From Mixta mediterraneensis (GTDB taxonomy: Bacteria; Pseudomonadota; Gammaproteobacteria; Enterobacterales; Enterobacteriaceae): 64,000 nt of DNA. The stretch is from contig NZ_JACFXY010000003.1 of the NCBI RefSeq assembly GCF_014946725.1, positions 124,001 to 188,000 of the forward strand. Direction: 5' to 3'. The translations under genes and the position numbers were made by a program. Positions 57,015-64,000 of this stretch are shown here, piece after piece (the stretch's first letter is position 1; each line of letters begins with the position of its first letter). The notes under the pieces were generated by a model. It made no database searches and was not told the origin of the DNA. It saw nothing but the letters and a program-made list of their open reading frames with translations.

Positions 57015-58178
57015 TTATTCGCCCGGTTGGACCGGGATAATATTTTCGCCTGGATAGCAGCCCAAAACTTTCATTGAACGCGTCATCGCCTTTAATTCTT
57101 GTAAAGCCTGCTGCATCCTTTCTGACTGCAGATTCCCTTGTACATCAATATAAAACATCTCTTCCCAGGGATTCCCATTAATAGGGCGTGATTCCAGCTT
57201 ACTCATGATCAAATTATGCTGACGCAGAACCAGCAGAGCGTCTACTAAAGCGCCAGCTTGTTGGCCTGTGGCCATAATAAGCGTGGTTTTTGCTGGAACC
57301 TGATCCGAAACTTCAATAGCTTTACGTGCCAGTACAATAAAGCGAGTATGGTTTTGTTGCTGATTGGCCAGATTGCGCTCAAGAACCTGCAGTTGGTACA
57401 GCTCTCCACCGGCTTCGCTGCCTAAAGCCGCGGCTTTTGGTGAGTTCAGTGCGGCAACCTTTTCCATTGCGGCGGCGGTACTTTCGGTGTACTCAATTTT
57501 CCAGTGCGGGAAGCGATTGATGAACTGACTGCATTGCTGAAAAGGCTGAGGATGGCTGTAAACCGTTTCAATCTGTTGCAGATCGGTCGAGCCATGGATC
57601 AAAACACAATGCTCGATAGGCAAAGTCAGCTCGCCTACAATCGATAAGCTTGTTTGCTGTAGCAAGTCGTAAACATCATTGATCGAACCTGAACTAGTGT
57701 TTTCAATCGGTAATACAGCGTAATCGGCCAGGCCATTTTCAACCTGTTTAATAATATCGTGAAACTTCAGGCAGCCGCTTTCCACCATATTGTCAAAATG
57801 ACGCGCAGCGTATTTACGGGCGGCAAGGTGAGAATATGATCCCTTCGGACCCAGGAAGGCAATACGTGCAGCGTGAGCATGGGGATGGTTTAAATTCTTT
57901 TGCAGCAATGCTTGCTGGGTTAAGACTGAATCTTCAATCACCAGTTGAAACAGGCGCGTAATATAATGCGCATCTAAGTGATGCTTTTTGCCTAAGACAA
58001 TTAAATGCTCCAGCAAGGCGCGTTCGCGTTCAACGTCACGGATTGGGCGGTGCGTTTCCAGCTTGGCCTGAGCGACTTCAACCGCAAGCGAACGGCGTTC
58101 GGCTAACAGCGTTAGTAATTTTTCATCGACCGCACTAATTTCGTCACGCAACGCCAGTAAAGGATTATCGGGATTCAT
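57015..58178 (-). CDS. pheA: bifunctional chorismate mutase/prephenate dehydratase
   Basis: 387 residues from ATG 58176-58178 ([20 protein letters not shown]), as in E. coli; the longer frame extends into the attenuator. AroQ mutase 1-100, dehydratase domain [20 protein letters not shown] ... [20 protein letters not shown] and FIVLARK, and an ACT domain with [18 protein letters not shown] and [20 protein letters not shown] for phenylalanine feedback. It makes phenylpyruvate. Confidence 0.97.
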   Translation of the reverse strand: MNPDNPLLALRDEISAVDEKLLTLLAERRSLAVEVAQAKLETHRPIRDVERERALLEHLIVLGKKHHLDAHYITRLFQLVIEDSVLTQQALLQKNLNHPHAHAARIAFLGPKGSYSHLAARKYAARHFDNMVESGCLKFHDIIKQVENGLADYAVLPIENTSSGSINDVYDLLQQTSLSIVGELTLPIEHCVLIHGSTDLQQIETVYSHPQPFQQCSQFINRFPHWKIEYTESTAAAMEKVAALNSPKAAALGSEAGGELYQLQVLERNLANQQQNHTRFIVLARKAIEVSDQVPAKTTLIMATGQQAGALVDALLVLRQHNLIMSKLESRPINGNPWEEMFYIDVQGNLQSERMQQALQELKAMTRSMKVLGCYPGENIIPVQPGE

Positions 58179-58203
58179 AAGGCTCACCTGTAAGCTGTCC
58201 AAT

Positions 58204-58231
58204 AAAAAAGCCTCCCGTTTGGGAGGCTTTG
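58204..58231 (-). terminator. pheA attenuator terminator
   Basis: On the minus strand AAAGCCTCCC-AAAC-GGGAGGCTTTTTTA forms an intrinsic terminator between pheL and pheA. Alternative pairing with upstream leader sequence would relieve it when Phe-tRNA is scarce. Confidence 0.9.
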
Positions 58232-58276
58232 TTGTTCGTCTTCGCTTTCGTTTTCACATGACGAATTGCCTCCCAG

Positions 58277-58324
58277 TCAGGGGAAGGTAAAAAAGAAAGC
58301 GAAGAAAAACGAATGTTGTTTCAT
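58277..58324 (-). CDS. pheL: pheA operon leader peptide
   Basis: 15 residues, MKQHSFFFAFFFTFP, with seven Phe codons. It matches E. coli PheL in length and layout. Ribosome stalling on these codons controls the attenuator at 58204-58231. Confidence 0.95.
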   Translation of the reverse strand: MKQHSFFFAFFFTFP

Positions 58325-58383
58325 GGAAGTTTCCGCAAATAAAGTGACCTGAGAGTAACCGCACTGATTTAAAGCTGTCAATA

Positions 58384-58407
58384 AAAAACGCGCCCGCAGG
58401 CGCGTTA
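58384..58407 (-). terminator. raiA terminator
   Basis: On the minus strand AACGCGCC-TGC-GGGCGCG is followed by TTTTTTA, shortly after the raiA stop. Confidence 0.88.
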
Positions 58408-58421
58408 ATCTCATTAAGCGT

Positions 58422-58748
58422 TTAGCTGGCCGGTATGAAATCTTTAACACTGCTTGTTGCGCGGCGAGCCTCTGATTTGTGCTGCACTTTGTTAAGTTGG
58501 CGTTCGAGCTTAGCAATCAAATCATTTATTGCGGTGTACATATCGACGTGCTTTGCGCTGGCGACTAAAGTTCCGTTTGGCGTATTGATAGTAGCGTCAG
58601 CGACGAATTCTTTTGGTTCTTTAGATAAGACGATATGGGGATTAATCAGGTCAGTTTGCCACCTTTCTAACTTGGCGAGACGGTCTTCGACATGGTCACG
58701 GATAGCCGCAGTGATTTCCATTTGTTTGCTGGTAATGTTGAGAATCAT
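58422..58748 (-). CDS. raiA: ribosome-associated inhibitor RaiA (pY)
   Basis: 108 residues from ATG 58746-58748 ([20 protein letters not shown]); upstream codons lack homology. [19 protein letters not shown] and [20 protein letters not shown] are conserved. It binds the A/P sites of stationary or cold-stressed ribosomes. Slightly shorter than E. coli RaiA (113), with a different C-terminal tail. GAGAGGTAAG precedes the start. Confidence 0.95.
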   Translation of the reverse strand: MILNITSKQMEITAAIRDHVEDRLAKLERWQTDLINPHIVLSKEPKEFVADATINTPNGTLVASAKHVDMYTAINDLIAKLERQLNKVQHKSEARRATSSVKDFIPAS

Positions 58749-58974
58749 AGTTCTTACCTCTCTGTCATTTCCGTCATGGTAGGACCAGCATAGCGCGAAC
58801 AAATGCAAAATGTTTGATCTTTATCACGAAAAAATGTCATTTTTTGTCAAGGCCGATTATTTGTGAGAAAGGCCGGGAAAGCGGGCCAAAAAGCTTGAAG
58901 CATCATGAATAATGGCGCATTGTTGATGGGTTAGATCAGCGGAAAGTCTTTATTTTTAATGGATCGCTGAGCAT

Positions 58975-59007
58975 AAAAAAAGCAGTCTGATACGGCTGCT
59001 TTTTTTA
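58975..59007. terminator. bamD terminator
   Basis: AAAAAAAGCAG ... CTGCTTTTTTT around 58975-59007 has A and T tracts on both sides. The 58749-58974 stretch upstream holds the raiA promoter region and no gene. Confidence 0.8.
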
Positions 59008-59027
59008 TTTTACTATGAAAATGCAAA

Positions 59028-59762
59028 TCAGCTGGTTTTGTTTGCTGCAATGATTTTCGCGACTTTATCTGCTTCAGTGGTAAGTTGCAGATGACGATAG
59101 GCATTTTCCATCAGCGGTAGCGCATCGTGTGTTGCCTGGGTATCGGGATAATCACGCATCATACCTTCAACCCGGTTAACAACCGCGACATACGCCTCGC
59201 GCTTAGTATAGAATTGCGCCACGGACAGTTCATATTTTGCTAAACGGTCTTTCAGATAAACCAGACGTTTTTGTGCATCGCCTGCATACTGGCTGTTCGG
59301 ATAACTGCGTAATAGCTGCGAGAAATCACGGAATGCATCACGAGCATGGGTTGGATCGCGATCGGAGCGATCAATACCAAAGAAGCCCTGCAGCGCCGAA
59401 TCGTCCAGCGCCATATCCGTCAGGCCTTTCATATAGATGACATAGTCAATGTTCGGATGAGTAGGATTCAGGCGCGTAAAGCGAGCAATTGCCGCCTGTG
59501 CTAACGGCAGATCGGCATTTTTGTAATACGCGTAGATCAAATCCAGCTGAACCTGCTGTGAATAAGGACCGAACGGATAACGATTATCCAGCGCTTCCAG
59601 TTGCTTAATCGCCGCTTTAAAGTTACCGTCCTGCAGCTTTTGCTGCGCTGTGGCGTAAATTTCAGAAGGCGGGCTGTCCGGTACCGCGTCATTAGAGCCG
59701 GAACAGCCTACAAGGGCCAGGCTCAGTGTGGCAGCAGCCACCAGATGTTTCATACGCGTCAT
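59028..59762 (-). CDS. bamD: outer-membrane assembly lipoprotein BamD
   Basis: 244 residues. Signal and lipobox: [17 protein letters not shown]. Five TPR-like repeats include [60 protein letters not shown] and [20 protein letters not shown]. It is the essential partner of BamA in outer-membrane protein insertion. Divergent from rluD. Confidence 0.97.
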   Translation of the reverse strand: MTRMKHLVAAATLSLALVGCSGSNDAVPDSPPSEIYATAQQKLQDGNFKAAIKQLEALDNRYPFGPYSQQVQLDLIYAYYKNADLPLAQAAIARFTRLNPTHPNIDYVIYMKGLTDMALDDSALQGFFGIDRSDRDPTHARDAFRDFSQLLRSYPNSQYAGDAQKRLVYLKDRLAKYELSVAQFYTKREAYVAVVNRVEGMMRDYPDTQATHDALPLMENAYRHLQLTTEADKVAKIIAANKTS

Positions 59763-59892
59763 GACGAAATGATTATCCTCAAAATGTTATGGCGGAAGCT
59801 GTCCGTATAGCTCCCGGTAATGACCAGGTACGATAGCACATTATATTAAACGGCATCGCCGTGAAAACCCAACGTTAACGAAGAAGCTGTAT

Positions 59893-60870
59893 ATGGCACA
59901 ACAAGTTCAACTCACCGCAACGGTATCCGAAGCACAACTCGGACAACGCTTAGATCAGACTTTGGCAGAATTGTTCCCTGATTATTCACGTTCTCGCATA
60001 AAAGAATGGATCCTTAACCGTCGCGTCAGTGTCAACGGCACGATCGTCGACAAACCCAAAGAAAAAGTCTTAGGCGGCGAACGGGTCGCTATCGACGCTG
60101 AGATCGAAGAAGAGCAACGCTGGGAACCTCAGAATCTGCCGCTCGATATTGTTTATGAAGACGATGATATTCTGGTGATTAACAAACCACGGGATTTCGT
60201 GGTTCATCCTGGAGCGGGAAATCCTGATGGAACTGTGTTAAATGCGCTATTGCATCATTATCCAGCCATTATGGATGTTCCACGCGCGGGAATTGTCCAT
60301 CGTCTTGATAAAGATACAACCGGTTTGATGGTGGTGGCGAAAACCATCCCGGCGCAAACGCACCTGGTTGAAACGCTGCAACTGCGTGAAATCACGCGTG
60401 AATATGAAGCGGTGGCGATTGGCACGATGACGGCAGGTGGTACAGTTGATGAGCCAATCAGTCGCCATTCAACCAAACGCACGCATATGGCGGTGCATCC
60501 GATGGGTAAGCCAGCGGTGACGCACTATCGCATAATGGAACATTTCCGTGCCCACACGCGTCTGCGTCTGCGTCTGGAAACCGGACGTACTCATCAGATT
60601 CGTGTGCACATGGCGCATATAAACCATCCGCTGGTGGGCGATCCGCTTTACGGTGGCCGCCCGCGCCCACCAAAAGGAGCATCGGATGCTTTCATTTCTA
60701 CCTTGCGCAGCTTTGACCGTCAGGCGCTGCACGCCACGATGTTGCGTCTGTATCATCCCATTAGCGGTATTGAAATGGAGTTTCATGCACCCATCCCGCA
60801 AGATATGATCGCGCTGATAGATGCATTGAAAGCGGATACCGAGGAGTTCAAGGATCAGCTGGACTGGTGA
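59893..60870 (+). CDS. rluD: 23S rRNA pseudouridine synthase D
   Basis: 325 residues. The N-terminal S4 domain (GQRLDQTLAELFPDYSRSRI) is followed by the RluA-type catalytic domain with the Asp in GIVHRLDKDTTGLMVVAKT (about residue 139). FVVHPGAGNPDGTVLNALLH and RLRLETGRTHQIRVHMAHIN are also typical. It modifies U1911, U1915 and U1917 in helix 69. It overlaps pgeF by one base. Confidence 0.97.
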   Translation: MAQQVQLTATVSEAQLGQRLDQTLAELFPDYSRSRIKEWILNRRVSVNGTIVDKPKEKVLGGERVAIDAEIEEEQRWEPQNLPLDIVYEDDDILVINKPRDFVVHPGAGNPDGTVLNALLHHYPAIMDVPRAGIVHRLDKDTTGLMVVAKTIPAQTHLVETLQLREITREYEAVAIGTMTAGGTVDEPISRHSTKRTHMAVHPMGKPAVTHYRIMEHFRAHTRLRLRLETGRTHQIRVHMAHINHPLVGDPLYGGRPRPPKGASDAFISTLRSFDRQALHATMLRLYHPISGIEMEFHAPIPQDMIALIDALKADTEEFKDQLDW

Positions 60871-61598
60871 TGAGTTTAATTATTCCTGACTGGCCGGCGC
60901 CGTCTCGCGTGCGGGCCTGTTCTACATCCCGTCATGGCGGCGTTAGCACCGCTCCCTGGGCCTCGCTGAATCTGGGGAGTCATGTTGGGGACAAGCCAGC
61001 AGATGTCGCCTGCAATCGTCAACGACTGATCGAACTGGCAAGTTTACCCGCTATGCCGCAGTGGCTGGAACAGGTGCACAAAACAGATGTTGTTCGTCTG
61101 GCGCACAGCGGTCAGGATACGCCGCAAGCGGACGCCTGTATTACCAGTGAAACCGGCGTAGTGTGCGCAGTGATGACGGCGGATTGTTTACCGGTCTTGT
61201 TTTGCTCGGCTGATGGCTCGGAAGTTGCGGCTGCACATGCGGGTTGGCGAGGGCTTTGCGATGGTGTACTTGAAAACACGCTGGCGCAGTTTCGTGCTTC
61301 GCCCGATCAGGTTCATGTATGGCTTGGCCCAGCCATTGGCCCGGATGCGTTCGAAGTTGGCGAGGAAGTACGCAGCGCTTTTGTGACGAAAGACGCACGG
61401 GCTGCTGTTGCGTTTCGTCCTGTTGGCAGTAAATTCTATGCCAATATCTGGCTATTAGCCCATCAGCGTCTGCAAGCGGCAGGCGTGCGTTCTGTCAGTA
61501 CGGAGACACGTTGTACCGTTAGCGAACACGAAAATTTCTTCTCCTTTCGTCGCGATGGAGTCACTGGCCGTATGGCAACTTTGATTTGGCTGTTATAA
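60870..61598 (+). CDS. pgeF: peptidoglycan editing factor PgeF (YfiH, DUF152)
   Basis: 242 residues from ATG 60870, overlapping the rluD stop (TGATG). LNLGSHVGDKPADVACNRQR, VCAVMTADCLPVLFCSADGS and AAHAGWRGLCDGVLENTLAQ carry the family His/Cys metal ligands. It removes wrongly incorporated L-Ser from peptidoglycan precursors; purine nucleoside phosphorylase activity is also reported for the family. The usual partner of rluD. Confidence 0.94.
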   Translation: MSLIIPDWPAPSRVRACSTSRHGGVSTAPWASLNLGSHVGDKPADVACNRQRLIELASLPAMPQWLEQVHKTDVVRLAHSGQDTPQADACITSETGVVCAVMTADCLPVLFCSADGSEVAAAHAGWRGLCDGVLENTLAQFRASPDQVHVWLGPAIGPDAFEVGEEVRSAFVTKDARAAVAFRPVGSKFYANIWLLAHQRLQAAGVRSVSTETRCTVSEHENFFSFRRDGVTGRMATLIWLL

Positions 61599-61657
61599 CC
61601 TTAAGCCATAAGACGATCCGGTTAGTATGTTTTTTACTCTTATTTCAGGTCATTAAC

Positions 61658-61685
61658 CTTGAAATTTTGAGGGTTGACCTCATTT
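61658..61685 (+). promoter_or_regulatory. clpB heat-shock (sigma-32) promoter
   Basis: CTTGAAA (61658-61664), 13 bp and CCTCATTT (61678-61685) closely match the sigma-32 consensus (CTTGAAA-N13-CCCCATNT). It lies 38 bases before the clpB ATG. Confidence 0.9.
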
Positions 61686-61723
61686 AATCTCCAGTAGCAT
61701 TTTGACCTGCAATGGGAGGAATC

Positions 61724-64000
61724 ATGCGTCTGGATCGTCTTACCAACAAATTCCAACTGGCTCTCGCCGATGCGCAGTCCCTCGCTCTGGGACACGATAA
61801 TCAATTTATCGAACCTTTACATCTGATGAGCGCGTTGCTCAATCAGGAAGGGGGATCGGTTCGTCCGTTATTAACCTCTGCAGGCGTGGATACTGCAGCA
61901 TTACGCACGCATGTTGAGCAGGCGATTGATCGTCTGCCTCAGGTTGAAGGGACCGAAGGCGATGTTCAGCCCTCATCTGATTTAGTTCGCGTGCTTAATA
62001 TATGTGACAAGCTGGCGCAGAAGCGTAACGACAACTTCATTTCATCTGAATTATTTGTTCTGGCGGCCCTCGATTCACGAGGTTCGTTGGCAGATCTGCT
62101 TAAGTCTGCTGGCGCAACCAACGAAAAGCTTACCAGGGCCATTGAACAAATGCGTGGAGGAGAAAACGTGAATGATCAAGGGGCTGAAGATCAGCGTCAG
62201 GCATTAAAAAAATTTACGATTGATCTGACCGAGCGGGCCGAACAAGGCAAGCTTGATCCGGTCATTGGCCGTGACGAAGAGATTCGCCGCACCATTCAGG
62301 TATTACAGCGGCGTACCAAAAACAATCCGGTGCTTATCGGTGAGCCTGGCGTGGGTAAAACAGCCATTGTTGAAGGCTTAGCCCAGCGCATCATTAATGG
62401 CGAAGTGCCCGAAGGCCTGAAAGGGCGTCGCGTTCTGGCGCTGGATATGGGCGCGCTGGTGGCAGGCGCGAAATACCGTGGTGAATTTGAAGAGCGCCTA
62501 AAAGGCGTATTGAATGATCTCTCTAAGCAGGAAGGTAATGTGATCCTGTTTATTGATGAGCTACATACCATGGTTGGCGCGGGTAAAGCTGATGGCGCAA
62601 TGGATGCCGGTAATATGCTTAAGCCTGCGCTGGCGCGCGGTGAACTTCACTGTGTGGGCGCCACGACACTTGATGAATATCGCCAATACATTGAAAAAGA
62701 TGCCGCTTTGGAACGTCGCTTCCAGAAAGTGTATGTGGCAGAGCCGAGCGTTGAAGATACTATTGCTATCTTGCGTGGCTTAAAAGAGCGTTATGAATTG
62801 CACCACCATGTGCAGATTACCGATCCGGCTATTGTCGCCGCGGCAACGTTGTCGCATCGCTATATTGCCGATCGACAATTACCCGATAAAGCGATCGATT
62901 TAATTGATGAAGCGGCGTCGAGTATCCGCTTACAGATTGATTCCAAGCCAGAAACGCTTGATCGTCTTGAGCGCCGTATTATCCAGCTGAAGCTGGAGCA
63001 ACAGGCCCTGAAGAAAGAGTCGGATGATGCCAGCATTAAACGTCTGGAGATGTTAGAGACCGAGCTGGATCAAAAAGAGCGTGAGTACGCTGAGCTTGAA
63101 GAAGAATGGAAGGCAGAAAAAGCCTCTTTATCTGGCACGCAAAATATCAAAGCCGAGCTGGAACAGGCCCGTCTGATGCTGGAGCAAGCGCGTCGTTTAG
63201 GCGATCTGGGTCAGATGTCTGAATTACAGTATGGCAAGATCCCGGCGCTCGAAAAACAACTGGCTGCGGCGACGCAGGCTGAAGGTAGTTCGATTAAATT
63301 GCTGCGGAACCGTGTCACCGATGTGGAAATTGCGGATGTGCTGGCACGCTGGACCGGCATTCCGGTGGCGCGCATGATGGAAGGCGAGCGCGATAAACTG
63401 TTGCGCATGGAACAGGCATTACATGCGCGAGTGATTGGTCAGGATGAAGCGGTTGAAGCCGTCTCTAATGCTATTCGTCGTAGCCGCGCGGGCTTATCGG
63501 ATCCAAACCGGCCTATTGGTTCGTTCCTGTTTCTTGGACCAACGGGTGTTGGTAAAACCGAACTGTGTAAGGCACTGGCAAATTTCCTGTTCGACAGTGA
63601 CGACGCGATGGTGCGTATTGATATGTCTGAGTTCATGGAAAAACATTCGGTTTCACGTTTGGTTGGTGCCCCCCCTGGATACGTTGGCTATGAAGAAGGG
63701 GGATATTTAACGGAAGCGGTGCGCCGTCGTCCTTATTCAGTCATTCTGTTGGATGAAGTAGAGAAGGCTCACCCGGACGTATTTAACATTCTGCTACAGG
63801 TTTTGGATGATGGGCGTTTAACGGATGGCCAGGGGCGAACCGTGGATTTCCGCAATGCGGTTGTCATTATGACTTCAAATCTGGGATCAGATTTGATTCA
63901 GGAACGCTTTGGCAATCTCAACTATGGCGAAATGAAAGATATAGTTATGGGTGTCGTTGGACAGCACTTCCGTCCTGAGTTCGTTAACCGTATCGATGAA
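61724..64000 (+). CDS. clpB: ClpB disaggregase (5' part; runs off the window)
   Basis: 759 codons are present of about 857; the frame is open at the window end. The N-domain is [20 protein letters not shown] onward. NBD1 has Walker [14 protein letters not shown] (about residue 206) and [20 protein letters not shown]. The coiled-coil M-domain spans about residues 410-530. NBD2 has Walker [14 protein letters not shown] (about 605) and [17 protein letters not shown]. It rescues aggregated proteins with DnaK. GGGAGG precedes the ATG. Confidence 0.97.
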   Translation, partial: MRLDRLTNKFQLALADAQSLALGHDNQFIEPLHLMSALLNQEGGSVRPLLTSAGVDTAALRTHVEQAIDRLPQVEGTEGDVQPSSDLVRVLNICDKLAQKRNDNFISSELFVLAALDSRGSLADLLKSAGATNEKLTRAIEQMRGGENVNDQGAEDQRQALKKFTIDLTERAEQGKLDPVIGRDEEIRRTIQVLQRRTKNNPVLIGEPGVGKTAIVEGLAQRIINGEVPEGLKGRRVLALDMGALVAGAKYRGEFEERLKGVLNDLSKQEGNVILFIDELHTMVGAGKADGAMDAGNMLKPALARGELHCVGATTLDEYRQYIEKDAALERRFQKVYVAEPSVEDTIAILRGLKERYELHHHVQITDPAIVAAATLSHRYIADRQLPDKAIDLIDEAASSIRLQIDSKPETLDRLERRIIQLKLEQQALKKESDDASIKRLEMLETELDQKEREYAELEEEWKAEKASLSGTQNIKAELEQARLMLEQARRLGDLGQMSELQYGKIPALEKQLAAATQAEGSSIKLLRNRVTDVEIADVLARWTGIPVARMMEGERDKLLRMEQALHARVIGQDEAVEAVSNAIRRSRAGLSDPNRPIGSFLFLGPTGVGKTELCKALANFLFDSDDAMVRIDMSEFMEKHSVSRLVGAPPGYVGYEEGGYLTEAVRRRPYSVILLDEVEKAHPDVFNILLQVLDDGRLTDGQGRTVDFRNAVVIMTSNLGSDLIQERFGNLNYGEMKDIVMGVVGQHFRPEFVNRIDE

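Overview
The window is chromosomal DNA from a member of the Enterobacterales. The right half (about 33.5-64 kb) carries the familiar enteric order mltB ... pncC-recA-recX-alaS-csrA-tRNA-Ser/Arg-yqaB-yqaA-gshA-micA-luxS-corB-ypjD/ffh-rpsP-rimM-trmD-rplS ... aroF-tyrA/pheA-pheL-raiA-bamD/rluD-pgeF-clpB, with enteric control elements in place: a LexA box and promoter at recA, the MicA sRNA with a sigma-E promoter, the pheL attenuator and a sigma-32 promoter at clpB. The RecA C-terminal tail and the local gene content differ from E. coli. A relative of Pantoea/Erwinia is my best guess, at low confidence.

The left half is accessory and heavily damaged by insertion sequences. Positions 2912-23734 are a block of a SPI-7-type integrative element lying on the minus strand: a fragment resembling the STY4528 replication protein, a TIGR03761-like protein, topB, a DUF3577 protein, ssb, a TacAT-like toxin-antitoxin pair, a DUF29 protein, and a complete R64-type thin-pilus operon pilLMNOPQRSTUV ending in a small shufflon and a truncated rci recombinase. 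The block lies between two nearly identical IS66-family elements in direct orientation (262-2911 and 23735-26384). Neither has a target duplication, and each truncates the genes on both sides. pilV is broken twice, by an amber codon and by an IS21-family insertion. The shufflon is a single invertible segment with two alternative PilV C-termini, and its recombinase has lost its catalytic part.

Right of the second IS66 lies the end of a Mu/P2-like tail module (baseplate J-like fragment, gp48-like protein, tail fibre) and an AT-rich acyltransferase gene. That gene is inactivated by a frameshift and by an IS903-type element inserted at codon 3 with a perfect 9-bp target duplication. A HicAB toxin-antitoxin pair follows, then a scar in which the 3' end of a narL-like gene abuts the 3' end of narI, as if the nitrate-respiration cluster between them had been deleted.

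In the core, the main lesion is a 1.2-kb IS481-family element splitting the 3' end of corB. Together the lesions suggest a recently IS-invaded genome in which one mobile element, one prophage and a few chromosomal functions are decaying while the housekeeping operons stay intact.
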